A stretch of 64,000 nucleotides of DNA, taken from positions 125,110,895-125,174,894 of the forward strand of contig CM069434.1 of assembly GCA_035610365.1 (NCBI GenBank), in the 5' to 3' direction. The notes under the pieces were generated by a model that searched no databases, had not been told where the DNA came from, and saw only the letters and a program-made list of their open reading frames with translations. The translations under genes were made by a program, and so were the position numbers. This stretch comes from Aquatica leii. Taxonomy: Eukaryota > Arthropoda > Insecta > Coleoptera > Lampyridae. Shown here piece after piece: positions 44,402 to 57,204 of the stretch (position 1 is the stretch's first letter; each line of letters opens with the position of its first letter).

Positions 44402-47400
44402 TAACGTTGCCAACCGTACTATTATTATAGTATTTGTACTATTATTTTACTGCCGTGTACTATGCATTTTTAGAATAAGAATAGTACGCGAATTGTACTA
44501 TTATTGCAGAATAGTCAGTAAATTGTACTATTATTTTGTTAGAATTATTGCAACTTCAAGTTCAGTTCCTTCAAGCGCTTCAAGTCAAGAATCAGTGTCT
44601 CTAACTTCATGCCCATAAAATTGTTGTAGTTGGCAACGTTGAATTAAGCCTGTTTTAGACACGCCGATGTTTTACACAATAAATTGTACAACTTATTGGT
44701 CAATCAATTGTAGGTCAGACTAAACAAATTACATGCAACAATTTTTTCTGACAATTTTGGTGTTAAAATCATTATTGCCAACGGTAATTTATATTTAATT
44801 TTTTTTCTTGGTACTTTGGGGCTTGGGGCTGTCATGTTTATTTTATATAGGTTACTTTATCGGCCGATAAATCGGTGTGTCTAAAACAGGCTTTATAACC
44901 AAAGAATAATTTATTCTTTATAAGTTATAACTTATAACCAAGTTATCACCATCCACCTCCATTTTTTGTTTATTGTTTGCATATATATACAATATATGAT
45001 TGTTTGTATGTACGAGGCAAAAACGTGTTAAAGAACAAAGTACCGTAAGCCTTCTACCTACGTCTGATCTGAAATTTAATTTACCAAATCAATTTGCAGA
45101 ACAATGTCTAATTCCGACGAAGAAGAAATTCATAAAACTCCACCAAAAAAATATAGATATCAAAAGCATTTACAAGGATTTCGGGATGAATGGAAATCGA
45201 CTTTTAAATGGATAGCACCTGACAAAAATTCAAAGAATAAAGCATATTGCAAAGTTTGCAATACAAGTCTCAACTCGGAGTTGTGTGTTTTAAAAACCCA
45301 TTCCGAATCCAAACGTCATAAGGTCAACTTGGAAGCAAAGAGAAGTCAAACAACTGTGTTAACCAAATTTGTGTCCTTATCCTCACCAGTTAACGGTCAA
45401 GTGGCAGTCGCAGAAATTAAATTAGCTGGATTTTTCGCTGAGCATAATTTATCTTTTACGGTTGTGGATCATCTTATTCCACTATTAAAAAAAATTGCTC
45501 CTGACTCTACTATCGTACGGGATATGCAGGTTGATAGGACAAAACTAACAGCTTTTGTGAAGAATGTAGTAAGAAGGCTTAGAACATAAAAATTAGTTAA
45601 CGGTAAAACTAAAAAATTCTAAATTTAATATATTAACCGATGAATCCACTGATATATCTGGTGAGAAAACATCATGCATAGTTGTCAGGTACTACGATTC
45701 TGAATTATGTTCAATTAAAAGCAGTTTTTGGGAGTTGGTGCAAGTATTCAGTAAAGACAATGTGCAGGATGTTCAAGGGACAAACAGCCCAGCATTTGTA
45801 TTCCCTTATTACAGAATCGTTTAAGAAAAACAAAATTCCATTTGAAAATGTTATCGGTTTTGCTTCTAACGGGTGTAATGTGATGATGGGGAGAAATAAT
45901 AGTGTCGTATCCCGATTTATAGAAAATTTTCCAGGAATTGTTATTATAAAATGTGTTTGCCACTCAGCACAATTTTGCGCGAGTGAAGCTTGTAAGCAAC
46001 TTCCACGGCGCTGTGAGGATATAGCCAGAAATATTTATAACCATTTTAAGTCTAGTTTCGAACGTCACCATGAACTTCAGCAGTTTCAAGCATTTTTAAA
46101 TTTAGAAATCCATAAAATCTTACACCCGTCACAAACGAGGTGGTTGAGTTTACATGAAGTTGTAAAACGAATTATTGAGCAATGGAAGGCTTTAAAATTA
46201 TATTTTACTAATACTTGGATAGGTGACAGACTTGTTGCTACAGAACAAGTATCTAATGCCCTGAGTGACCCTTTTATAAAACTTTTTTATTATTTGTTGT
46301 TGTGGATTTTGCCAAAATTTACTGATTTCAACAAATATTTTCAATTAAATAAGGTTGTGATCACTGAACTAAACACTAAAATAACTTCGTTATATTTAGA
46401 TATTTTAATGTGTTACATGAATCGCATTTATGTTCAAACTACCCCTGTAGAGAATATTAATCCATCGGATAATACTGTTTTAATACCTTTACGAAATATA
46501 TACTTAGGTGTGAATGTTATGAATAAACTAAATGGCGCTACAGTTCAAAGAAATCCGGAATTAATTGAAGATTTTTGGTTATGTGTCAGCAATTCATGAT
46601 TACATCGTGCAAAGAAATTAAAAAACGGTTTGATTTTAATAACGGCTTAGTTAAGCACCTGATTTTATTTTCTGTCGAAAATGCTTTATCTATGGATTTT
46701 AGGAACCATTATCCCAGTTTATTTCATATTTTTCCAGATTGTAAGAGATTTTTATCAAATACTGATTTACATTTACAAAAATTAATAGATGATGAATGGC
46801 GCAAATTACCTCTTGTGAATAGTGATGAGATAAAAAATGAGCAGAAAGTAGACACATTCTGGTTCAAATTATTAAATTATAAGAGTATATTGGGAGAGTA
46901 TGAGTATAAAAATATTGCCCAATTGGTTATTTCATTGCTTTGTATTTTCGCATTCCAATGCTGACAGTGAAAGAATATTTAGCAAAGTAAATTTAATCAA
47001 AACCAAACAAAGAAATAAACTTGTTACACAAACAATTAACGGGACTTTGCTTGCATCACAGTGCGTTAACCACGGTGGAACTTGTGTTACATTTAAACCT
47101 AGCACAGACATGATTAATCGTAATAATCAAAATATGTATGATCATAAAACGGTCGAATCTAAAGAAGATATGTATGATTTTGTCATCTCTCCATAGGTAA
47201 CAGCATCTCTTAATAATAACTTTGGTTTCATTTTTGTTTTGTTTTAGGTATATAGATATTTTTGTATTAACTAAACTAAGGTCTGTTTTATAAATAAATG
47301 AATTATTCCAAGTGTCTTATTGTGATTTGCCGCATAACAAATTTCGCTTGAAATTTGTTTTTAATTCCGCCCATTGTTAAACAATTTTTTTAATATTTGA

Positions 47401-47491
47401 ACTTTCTTAATTTGTACTATTATTTTTTTAATTGTACTATTATTTTGATCTTAGGGTACTACAATGCAAAGTGTTGTAGTTGGCAACGCTG
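44402..47491. mobile_element. hAT transposon, complete ends
   Basis: The left end is TAACGTTGCCAAC and the reverse-complemented right end CAGCGTTGCCAAC. The flanking 8-bp duplication CGTTCACC is exact (44394-44401 and 47492-47499). TTGTACTATTATT recurs near both ends (left: about 44440-44545; right: about 47413-47452), as expected of subterminal binding repeats. The length is 3090 bp. The single transposase gene inside is broken. Confidence 0.94.
45104..47196 (+). pseudogene. hAT transposase, frameshifted
   Basis: It starts MSNSDEEEIHK, then a BED/TTF-type zinc finger (WIAP....AYCKVCNTSLN, CVLKTHSESKRH), then LTDESTDIS (first catalytic Asp region, about 45640). It shifts to FENVIGFASNGCNVMMG and CHSAQFCASEAC (about 45840-45990), SQTRWLSLHEVV, and ends with FAF..ADSERIFSKVNLIKTKQRN, the hAT dimerisation motif (about 46945-47010). 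This order is characteristic of hAT transposases related to ZBED-type proteins. The frame changes near 45590, 45710, 46600 and 46950, so it cannot be expressed as one protein. Confidence 0.92.
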
Positions 47492-47499
47492 CGTTCACC

Positions 47500-47973
47500 T
47501 CATTTCCACCGGTGTTGGAGTAGTTATACCGTGTTTTACTTTACAGATTTGACTCCTTTGTTACGTGCGAAATTTTCACAACGGAGTATCGACTTAAAAA
47601 TTAGTTTCTGGTTTTGACGCCCTCTACCGATCTTGTTGGTTACTGAGAGGCCATTTTGAAGCTGTCAACTACGTGAGCCGGTCGGTGTCGAAAAATCTTG
47701 ACCTGATTCCTAAGATTTTAAGGGCATCCCTTGTGATGAATACGAATTTATACGTCAATTACGAATTTATTACATTTTGTTCGGCACAGGGTAAGATATT
47801 TTGTCCCCAATCTATTAAGATTCCTTCGTAATTTCTGTATTAATTTGATAGCCGGTTTCGCCACGTTTCAATCACCTGTTCGCTTCAACAAAGAACATTG
47901 ATGCATAAGTACGATTGATAAATACCGCTACCGAAGGTATAAGCTTTTGGGAGGGCATACTACCTATACCACA
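47500..47973. other. Intergenic between hAT and P elements
   Basis: No gene recognised. This stretch separates the hAT target duplication from the left end of the THAP/P element. Confidence 0.5.
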
Positions 47974-48300
47974 CAGAGGGGAAAGCGAACGTTCCCGCTA
48001 AAAATTTGTTTTTATACGCATGTCTTTTGACGCCATTTTATAAGTGTTATTTTAATCAACCTCAAATTTGTTGTTTTGGACGTTTTGGATTTGTGGATAA
48101 TATAGTTGTTATAGAAATTGTATATACTCGTAGTTAGGTTTTAAAACATTATAGTAGTAGTATTAAGTGATTGTACATCGTAAATTTATTAAGGTAAGTT
48201 AACTAAGAAACATATCCAATATTTTAGAAACAAAATTAATATTTTCTTACTTATTTTTTAATATTTCTAATAATTTCTTTCTTAATTCTTTAGAGTGATC

Positions 48301-50972
48301 ATGAATTGTAAAGCAAACAAAAGAGGGACGGTGTGTGCTTATCGAAACTGCTCCTCGAAAACGGGTAGATTAGTTTCTTTATTTAGAATTCCGAAAGATG
48401 CTACGCAGTAAGTTGATATCGATATCTCTTGTATATTATAATAACTTAATCGTTTTAGAGCTGAAGGTTGGTTGAAGGCATGCAATAGAATGGATTTGGC
48501 TAGCAGAAGTGCACAAGATTTACATAAAAATTTTCGATTATGTGAAAAACATTTTGAAAATAAATATTTTTCACGTAATAGTGAAACCTGAAAGAGATTG
48601 TTTAATAAAGCTGTCCCAACTCTGTTCTTGAATGTGCAAAAGCGGCATATTATTAATTCTGATAAAGCATTTAAGAAAGTGAAGGTATCAGGTACATATT
48701 TATTGTTAAACCATTAAATCAAAAATAAGAATTTCCATAACTGCAAATTTATTATGTTGTTTTTAAAGTTACATCTTCTATATTATTAATTAATACTATT
48801 TTTAGACATTTCTATTAAGAATATTATAACATCGGAAAGTGAAGTGATATGGGCTCCTATTCAACATTACGTTAGTACTGTATTTTTTTTTTACTTTTAT
48901 TTTATTACCACTGCTACTGATATAGACAGATTGAACATTTGCATTCAGACGACACCTGCACTAAGTTCTAATACACCTCGAAAGCAGAAATTGCGAACAA
49001 AAATAAAAAACTTGAGGAAGAGAATAGGAATGCGCTCCTATTCAACATTACGTTAGTACCGCTGGTATTTTTTTAAATTTTATTTTATTACCACTGCTAC
49101 TGATATAGACAGATTGAACATTTGCATTCAGACGACACCTGCACTAAGTTCTAATACACCTCAAAAGCAGAAATTGCGAACAAAAATAAAAAACTTGAGG
49201 AAGAGTTATGGGGAAAAAAACTTTTACAAGAAGAGGAGAATAAAAATTTGACACTTCAAGATTTTGATTATTTGTGTGAAATTTTTTTAACTAAAGATTT
49301 TGCTGAAATAGTTAAAGCGCAGGCTAGACTTAAGAACAGAAAACCTTTAGGTAGGAGATATAGTAAAAAGTTTAAACAGTTGGCTTTAACCATTTACTTC
49401 CTGGGACCTCGGGCTTATAATTTTATGAAAAAAATATTATGTTTGGATTAAACAATTCGTCAATTTTTGCTGCGTTAAAAATAAAAAGCAGTACAATGTT
49501 AGATGAAGAAAAACATTGTTTAATTTGCGTAGATGAGATGGCAATTAAAGCAAATCTTTTCTATCATACTCAAAGGGATGAAGTAGTCGGGTTTAATGAC
49601 ATAAGGAATGGAGAAAAAAATGTGTTTTGCCAAAAATGCAACTGTAATTATGGCAAAGGGTTTATACTCTAACTGGAAACAACCACTTGCATATTTTTTT
49701 GTAGAATCCCAATTGAAAGGAGAAAGTTTGCTTCATGTTATTCAAGAGTGTGTTATAAAATTGTCGAATTCTGGCCTGTATGTTGACGCCCTTATAAGCG
49801 ATATGGGATCTAATTTTATTCAATTGTCAAATCTTCTTGGCATATCAGAATTTAAACCATATTTTACAATGGAAAAGAAAAATATTATTTATTTATTTGA
49901 TACCTGCCATTTGATCAAGGCGACAAGAAATAACTTAATTAGCAATGTTTTTGCTTTTCAGGAAAAGAAAACATCATGGTCATTTGTAAATTTTTTTTAC
50001 GACCAAGATAAAAAGCAACCTTATAGATGTGCACCTAAATTGACGGACTCACACATCTCTCCTAATAATTTTGAGAAGATGAAAGTAAAACTTGCAACAC
50101 AAGTACTTAGTAATACTGTTATAAGTGGTATGGATACATATTTGAGTTTAGGTGCACTCCCTATTGAAGCAATGAAAACAATTGAAGTGATCGACTGCTT
50201 TACAAAATTTTTCGATTTATTAAATTAATCAAATAATAATCATTCGAATAAATTTAAAAACGTGTTTGAAGGTTTAGATTTTCAAGTTGAGTTCAATTGT
50301 CGTAATCCAACACCCATTCAGTTCGAAAGAGCTTTAAAAAAACTTTTCACACAGAGTTATCTTCATACCGGGCACATGAATTGTGAAATGGATTTCGATC
50401 AATTACTTATTGAATTAAAAGCATCAGATGACAATGGTGTTCAATTTGAAACAGAAGAGCCTTGTTCTAATGGGGTCCTTACTCTTCCGGATTACGATTA
50501 TAGACGTGAAACCATGCCCACTCAAAATGCTTTCTATTATGTATGTGGATATTTATTAAGAAAAGCGTTAAATATTCATACATGTGAAACCTGCATAAAA
50601 TTTTCTAAGCAAATATCCGAATTGGATTTTAACAAATTATTTATTTATTTTAAAGCGTTTGATATAAAAAAATGTAATTATGGAGGATTAAGGGTTCCAA
50701 GTGCTAGCTTTGTTGAATACATGTACAAACTAGAAAAAATATTTGTTACTATGTTTCCACAAGTTTGTCTTGGTAAAAATATTTCTCACATATATTTTTC
50801 TGAAATGAAAAAGATTTTCTTTTTGTATAATTGTCCTGAGTTTCCGTCAGACTATGTAATAAAATTATTTATACGATTAAAAATATTCTCTTCAGTAAAA
50901 TATGCCAACAAAGATATAAAAGGAAAAAGAAGACAAAAAAACACAAAAATAGCTATTTTAAATCATTTTTAG
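48301..50972 (+). pseudogene. THAP-domain P-type transposase, multi-exon, decayed
   Basis: Exon 1 starts MNCKANKRG and encodes the C-x4-C start of a THAP domain (CAYRNC...LFRIPKD). After a short intron the domain continues AEGWLKACNRMDL..., FRLCEKHFE and, past a TGA near 48590, FNKAVPTLF. Then come a coiled/leucine-rich region, LGRRYSKKFKQLALTIYFLG (helix-turn-helix), LICVDEMAIKANLFYH (first Asp, about 49530), NWKQPLAYFFVES, LISDMGSNF (second Asp), FDTCHLIKATRNNL and a C-terminal half to LPDYDYRRE, YVCGYLLRKAL..C..C. It would cut and insert the element. Frame breaks lie near 49440, 49640 and 50230. Confidence 0.9.
48853..49212 (+). repeat. 180-bp tandem duplication inside the P transposase
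   Basis: Two nearly identical 180-bp copies start with GCTCCTATTCAACATTACGT at 48853 and 49033. Each includes a pyrimidine tract and AG before a coding segment (LNICIQTTPALSSNTP.KQKLRTKIKNLRK), so one acceptor plus exon start was duplicated. Confidence 0.9.
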
Positions 50973-51300
50973 TTTTAGATTTGAATTATTTAATGTAAAC
51001 ATAATTTGTAGATTAAAAATATGAAGTACACAAATATAATTTTTATTTCAACTGTTAACAAAATATAAATGAAATGTATGTGTATTTGTAATATACCTTT
51101 AAATTGCATCATTTTTATCAATAAACTCTTATATATTTAATGTTCAAATAAAAGTTGCATCTATTTGTTGAAATAGATGCAATTAAAGCTACTATACCAT
51201 GTATTTGAATTTCGCGCCCTTATACCACTTAAACAATGGCGGAAGGTCATATTTTTAACACTCCAAAAGATCAAAGGGACCGCCACAGCTTTCCCCTCTG

Positions 51301-54300
51301 TAAAGTTATATTACTCTGTGCCTATACGAAAACGAGGTCTCGACGAGCAATGCGTCGGAGATGTTAATTCTTATACAACAGTCGATTGCGTTACCAACCA
51401 CCTGTTCGTAATTACAACCAACAGCATTCGATACAACGGGTTCTTATATCGCATTTAATGAATTATTATTACTGATTTTGTAGTTTCCTTTTTCGTGAGT
51501 TATTGTGTGACACGAATTGCTATTCAATAATTATTCTAGGCTGCCGGCGGGAAAAGATTTTCTTCACGCAAACAAGCACTGGATTCTGGGTAAGTCAGTT
51601 TGATTATATTTTTTTCGCTGTCATAAAAGTCACTCACGGAACTTTGATTACTGTCGGTGTCTGTAATTACGTTTATTGTTTACATACCAATAAAGTAATT
51701 TCAAGTATCATTTAGAGTGTATCGCATGCTGGGAGTAGACAATATTTATTACGAAATTTACTTCGCTATCTCGATGTAATTTAACTACATGCTTTGTGTG
51801 TTGCCGATATGTCTGGCATTTATGAATCGAGAAATTAAACAATACTCCGGTTAATCTTTTACGTTGCTAATTCAAGACTTCTACACCTATTAATCATACT
51901 TGTTAGTTTGTCTAATGTTTATGAATTGAGAAATTCAACATACTTCTGTTAATTTGCTACGTTGCTAAATTAAAGTTTTTACACCTGTTAATTATACTGA
52001 TTAATATTTCGAGCATTTATGAGTTGAGAAATTACATATATTCCTGTTAATCTTCTACGTTAATACATTAAAGTTGTTATACTTGTTAATCTTTCTTTTA
52101 TGGTAACATACCTTTCTCTTTTAATTGTCGTTACCCGTTAACAAATTTTGGCTAACCGAACACCAGAGTAACAAGGATTACGAACCTCAAAATTAGTTAC
52201 AAGTTTGGACCGTTGGTCGTGATCGAAGCAGAAGTGTTAATTAGGATTGATCTGGCGCCCTTAAGTATAATATCCTTGAACCTCTCCTATCTCCGACTGT
52301 GTGAGTTGGCCGTGCAAGGTTCGTAAGACCTAAAGCCTGTAACACCTAACCCCGGTAATCAATACTTAGACAATGTCAGATTCTGTGGTAAGGGTCGTTG
52401 ATCAAACAGGTGTTAATTGAATGATATTTTACTGACAAATTGCTTCAGTATTTATGCAAGTTTAAGGTGCCAAACACTCGTTTTGTGCCATACATTTTTT
52501 AATTGTTACATTAAAATTGTAAAATAGTTTGCCGCATTTACATTGTTGTAACTTGTAGGTAGTTTTGTTTTGAAATATAGCTAAGTTTGACATTATTATT
52601 CTAAAATACTACCTCGTTCGTCCATTTAGAATTAGAGTTATTAAACATAATTTTAATAATAAACAGTTATTTTATTGTTCACAGAAGAAGATCAAAAGCT
52701 GTAACGAAACGGCAGAGGTGATCATAATTGTTTGTAAAATTGTATAAAAATTGTTTGCAATTACGCGTGAGCTTTGGACTTGCCAATGAATACCACCTCT
52801 ACCGCTTCGAAGCGCACGACTCTCCCCTGCCGAATCATCATTCAACCGGAACGAAACAACGAATAAAAGCCGCCGTCAACGTTGAAAACTCTCTCGTTTC
52901 CACGACCCCGTCCTGGTAACACCTTTTCTATATTGATACCCGTTCTTTGCCTAATTATTATCTCACGACTTCATGCTTTTGTACCCGGCTAACTCTTTTC
53001 CGAACCGATCCTGATCCTATATAATTGTAAGCACCGACTAACCAAAACCTGCTATCGTACCTGGACATTCTCAACTCATACCGACCCGCTTCGACCCTGC
53101 TACTCTTACAATTTTTGCATTCACTTTGCCGTTTTGTATTAGAACCCTGTTACGTCCAAACGCCCTCCCTCAAGTTGACCACAAGCTCCGGTTTCACCGA
53201 ATAGTATTTGTTCATAGCGCACCTCAGTCCGTTAGTGAAGGGACAAATCACTTGCACCAGGCTGGGGTAGGATTTGTCTTGCGTAACTTAAATCTACAGT
53301 TACTTTCAACCCTTAATGTAGTTGTAGTTGATGCGTTGAGCTACTGCTTGAGCCAGGCTGGTTTAAAGTATCTCAATACGTTTAGCATCGCTACGTTTTG
53401 GTTTCGGGCTGAGATCTAAAAGTAATCATTTCAAATCGGTGTCAATTTTGAAATACCCACCTGAACTTGCCGAGGTTTTCGATTCACCGTATAACTAAAC
53501 CGCAACAACCCATAATAGTAATAACGTTATTGAATTTCACCGTGTTATTTGTCTGAAACGTTGTCATTAATAGACACGTGGTCAACCCGTCGTAAATTAG
53601 AAATCAAACTCAGTTTACAGTAGCAGTGTCTTCCCTGGAAAACTTAATTTGTTACACCTGTCTTATAACCTTTATTATCATACCTGAATAATTTTCCGCT
53701 TTTATCCCTGTTAAATTAATGTTAGCACAGTTTTCAACCGAATTGTAACCACGCCATTTACGTTTATCATACTTCTAGAAAAGTACAGGTTTTTTTTTGC
53801 AGGTTAAATTGTGTGGGCCGCATTCAATCAAGTTCGATTTCACGGAAAGTGGTAGGCCGCATTCCACCGAAGTTAATAACATTAATAAAATACATTTTAT
53901 TTGTTATGAAACAGGAAATAAAACTACACCACCTGTAGAGATTTATTGTTACAATTACATATTTAATTTGCAGAATAAATGTATGTTAATTGTGTTTAAA
54001 TTAATAACGTTTTAAATCCAACGCCGAGACTGTGAGCCACTGGGGTGTTACAAAGCTCAAAGCAATAAAAAGTAAGATTCTTGTATAAATTATTTAATAA
54101 AATCACTTGTAAGTAAGTAGTAACCTGGCACTTGAGATTAAATTGACCTAACTAATTTAATCGAATTAATCAAATAAAATTAATTAATCCAATTTTGCGA
54201 ATTAATTTGCGGGTTGATCTAATTTCGCGGATTATTGTCATCGAACCTATTTAGCCAATTAGGACCATTGTTCTGACGTCAGCAGATTTTCTTGTCACTA

Positions 54301-54610
54301 AATTGCACGAGATTCAAACACGAGCTGCCAAGTTGAAAAAGCCTACAGTTGTACACTCGACTAGCAAAGCATGTTAGAAATTACCTTTAAATGTTTATTA
54401 ATACCTGCTCGTCTTACGGTGAATTTGTATGTGTACCAGTTTATATAATCGATTGATTATTTGTTTTAAATTAAATCGTATGCCACGGAAGCTTCTGTTT
54501 ACAGCAGTGCCGTAGCAGTCGCCACAAGGTCAATTTAGTTTCAAGTGTCGAGTTACTACTCTTGTAAAACTAAAAATTCAATTTTCAATAAATAATTTTT
54601 TTTAAATATT
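51301..54610. other. Long noncoding stretch, nothing firmly recognised
   Basis: No convincing gene lies here. It is somewhat richer in G+C than its surroundings at 52190-53450 and has short open frames without known features (52728-52919, 53126-53419, 53797-54015). It may be LTR or untranslated sequence of an unrecognised retroelement; GTAACA-type motifs recur. Confidence 0.4.
51819..52112. repeat. 98-bp minisatellite, three copies
   Basis: Units beginning TTTATGAATCGAGAAATT lie at 51819, 51918 and 52016. Each contains a TTAATCTTTTACGTTGCTAA-like and a CACCTGTTAAT-like segment. The third unit is the most diverged. Confidence 0.85.
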
Positions 54611-54624
54611 TTTTTCTATTTTAG

Positions 54625-54786
54625 GAAGATGCGAGCTCGCTAGGAAAAAAAGAAAAACCGATTAAACATGCTAAAGAGATGACAAGATTAAAAAGCTGGC
54701 TATCGCCGCCACTGGATGATCGATATAGATAAAAAATTATAACCCGCTCCATAGCAAAAGCCATCAATTGTGTTAACATTAATTAA
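54625..54786 (+). pseudogene. Single diverged cassette related to the 31.5-42-kb array
   Basis: The upstream tract (TTTTTAAATATTTTTTTCTATTTTAG, ending 54624) matches the array acceptor region. The first frame reads RCELARKKRK, parallel to RLAIARSKRLAKK. A second frame reads LSPPLDDRYR, a TAA, then ITRSIAKA, parallel to LPSP..SPRGRP and ITRAMAKA. It has one frameshift and one stop, and no second copy nearby. It lies about 13 kb from the array on the same strand. Confidence 0.6.
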
Positions 54787-55114
54787 ATTTTAAAAAAATG
54801 TGATAATAAATATGTTAAAAAGTTCAATTTTCAAGTGTAAAATTTGTTCTTCGACATCCTTACCTTTTCTGCGTAGCCAGTTGTCAAAACGAATTCATTT
54901 CCTGCTAACGTTTGCTAAACTACGGATCGTGCGTAGCAATCTTTTCGACCCCACAAAAAGCTTTCATTATTAAGTTGTTCACGATACTATACGTGAATAT
55001 GTGGACGAATTTTTAAGTGGTATTGAGTGAAATCTTATTTTGGGGTATGTAATTTTATAACGTTTTTGTATTGAGGGCTTAAATTAATTCTTTAGCGGTT
55101 CCGATCCCTCCACC

Positions 55115-55967
55115 TGTAACGTTATCATTGACGTAAAGTTTCCATGACGTCAAGTCGCTAAAGGTTAAGGGGATGTACACCATTTTATGGAAAGAAATAC
55201 TGATAAACTGCGAAGTTAATTAAAAGGAAGCTCGGCGCATTCTTTTACGTCAACTATTGTATGCATTAAATCAAATTATTTGTGCTCACACAGTATGTAC
55301 CTTTGTGTCAAATTGCATATTACGTTTTAGGTCAGACTGGTACTTGATTAGCTAATACCCTACTGGATATTCACAACTGTAAGTATTGCATTTTCTATTT
55401 TACTTTGTTGGTCATGTCGATTATTAGAATGGCCACACGTACATACTAGGTTGTAATCACAATTAATATTAAACTTTTTTTGTGTCACCTGCTTATCGGG
55501 TGCGCTTGGATTCTCGATACTTTGATTTTCGCATTCTCGAAGTTAAACCTAACAAAGTGAAGCCATTCCTTCGTTAAATTTAAAAGTTAGATTGATTAGG
55601 GCACGTAGATGTGCGAGTTGTTGTCCCGACTAAAGGCGTAACTTAGATTTGACCTGTGATAACCCGTGTAATATTGTTTGCACCGTTTATGTAAGTATAC
55701 TTATACTTATATACTGCCTTCGTCTTCAACTACTTCTGTGATACAATAAATATATACTCTGTGTTATTACTTCTGTCGTGTTATTTGTTCTTTTCCAATT
55801 ACGGGTAGAGTTAGACGATCTCTTCCTAATTTAATCCTTCATCGTCTTGGCGCCTTTTTAGCTTTAATCTATAATTTAGCACCACAAAGCCTGCGATTCC
55901 CTCTCCGGGGAAACTGTGTTAGCCGTTGCCTCTTTTTATTTGTTGTTACAAGAAAACCAGCGTAACA
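55115..55967 (+). mobile_element. LTR of the gypsy element family at 58.4 kb (solo copy)
   Basis: It starts TGTAACGTTA and ends GCGTAACA. The last 300 bp are clearly the same as 59050-59355: a CTTCTGTGATACAATAAATA signal, TTAATCCTTCATCGTCTTGG, GCGCCTTTTTAGC and CACAAAGCCTGCGAT. The left halves are more diverged. No internal gene follows it and no clear target duplication is seen. Confidence 0.75.
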
Positions 55968-56028
55968 TTTTGTTTGAAAAAATGTCAGAAAATTTTATTT
56001 ACATGTAACGGTATTTTTAGATAATGAT

Positions 56029-57104
56029 TAGGGCACAACCAAAATCACGATTACACGGATGTGTCACGGGCCGTGTAATTTCGTATCTTCCGTGTAATTC
56101 GTGTAGATTGTAAAAAAGGTGTATTTCATATTTTGTATAAAAAATGTAAACTCTAAACATTATTTATGATAAGCAAATTTATGATATAAATAAACATTGC
56201 ATAATGCTTGTGTTCATAATACATAGGCACCTTGCATCCTAGAAACATGGTATTGATTATCAAACTAAGAGTTCATGTTAAACACATTACACCTACAAAT
56301 TTGTTGTCTAACAGCTAAAGATGTCAAAAAGTAACGCATCCGCTTTTTCAAATCAGTAACGTCAATGTAACTGATGATTTGAAATTAAATTGATATACAG
56401 AGAAACCCGTAACATCAGCTTTACAACTATACCTTTCGTATTTGCGGTTTTTGCACACAAATTCTTTTTAAATATTACTGCAAAGCATAAATCTAAACAT
56501 AGAGCAGATTGCAATTTAAATACAGTTTTATATTAACATGTGTTAAAGCTAATTCATTGAAAGATCGATCCCAACAACATTGTATGTAACAAAACCAATG
56601 AATATCAGAAATCGAAAAAAAAACCTTTTAACAAAACTCCAACGATTATACAATAATATTGCAGTAATTGTGATTGTATTAAAAAGGCAATACAAGTGCA
56701 ATGTGTAGGATATAAATTTTTTATATTACAAGCATTTTCTCTATATCCATTTTTATTCACTGCGCTGCAAGAAAGAATAGGTATAAATAATATTTGGAAG
56801 AGATAATTGAAGTGAACAATGTAACGTTACCACCAGTACCTATAATTACTTGATGGAATAGTTGGTTTTCTGCAATACATCAAGCAAAGTATGTGCAATA
56901 TTATGTTGGCTTCATCGCAAATAAGATGGAAAACTTGCTTTTTAGATTATGTATGCATAATAAGAACGATTATTACAATATATGCAAATTTTTCTTAATC
57001 CGTGTTTTTACTCAACTTTGGCACACCAACCGTGTTTTTTTACACTTTCATAAAAGTCAATCGTGTTTATTGCCAAAAATTACCGTGTGTTTGGTTGTGC
57101 CCTA
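56029..57104. mobile_element. 1.08-kb hAT-type nonautonomous element
   Basis: Ends TAGGGCACAACCAAA are inverted on both sides and the 8-bp duplication ATAATGAT is exact (56021-56028 and 57105-57112). CCGTGT/ACACGG motifs recur near both ends (56071-56110 and 57000-57090), like subterminal repeats. No transposase is encoded. Confidence 0.9.
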
Positions 57105-57204
57105 ATAATGATATAAAAACATTATTTTTGTTTGTTAGGTTGAATGTTTTAGTTGTAGTAAAAAACGATACAAAATTAATCAAATTGTTATTTATTGGTC
57201 ATCA

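Larger units (their letters stand above)
47974..51300. mobile_element. THAP/P-type transposon, near full length
   Basis: Ends are CAGAGGGGAAAGC on both sides (right end reverse-complemented). They enclose a THAP-domain transposase gene in the orientation left to right. The 8-bp flanks (ATACCACA and TAAAGTTA) do not match, so either the duplication has decayed or one end was captured differently. The inverted match beyond 13 bp is poor. Confidence 0.72.

Noticed and set aside
47966..51308. An 8-bp target duplication for the THAP/P element
   Set aside because: ATACCACA and TAAAGTTA do not match; no shifted pairing by eye gave a convincing duplication.
52728..53419. 63- and 97-codon frames in the somewhat G+C-richer stretch
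   Set aside because: No domain, no conserved motif and no context of a gene; probably untranslated or LTR sequence.
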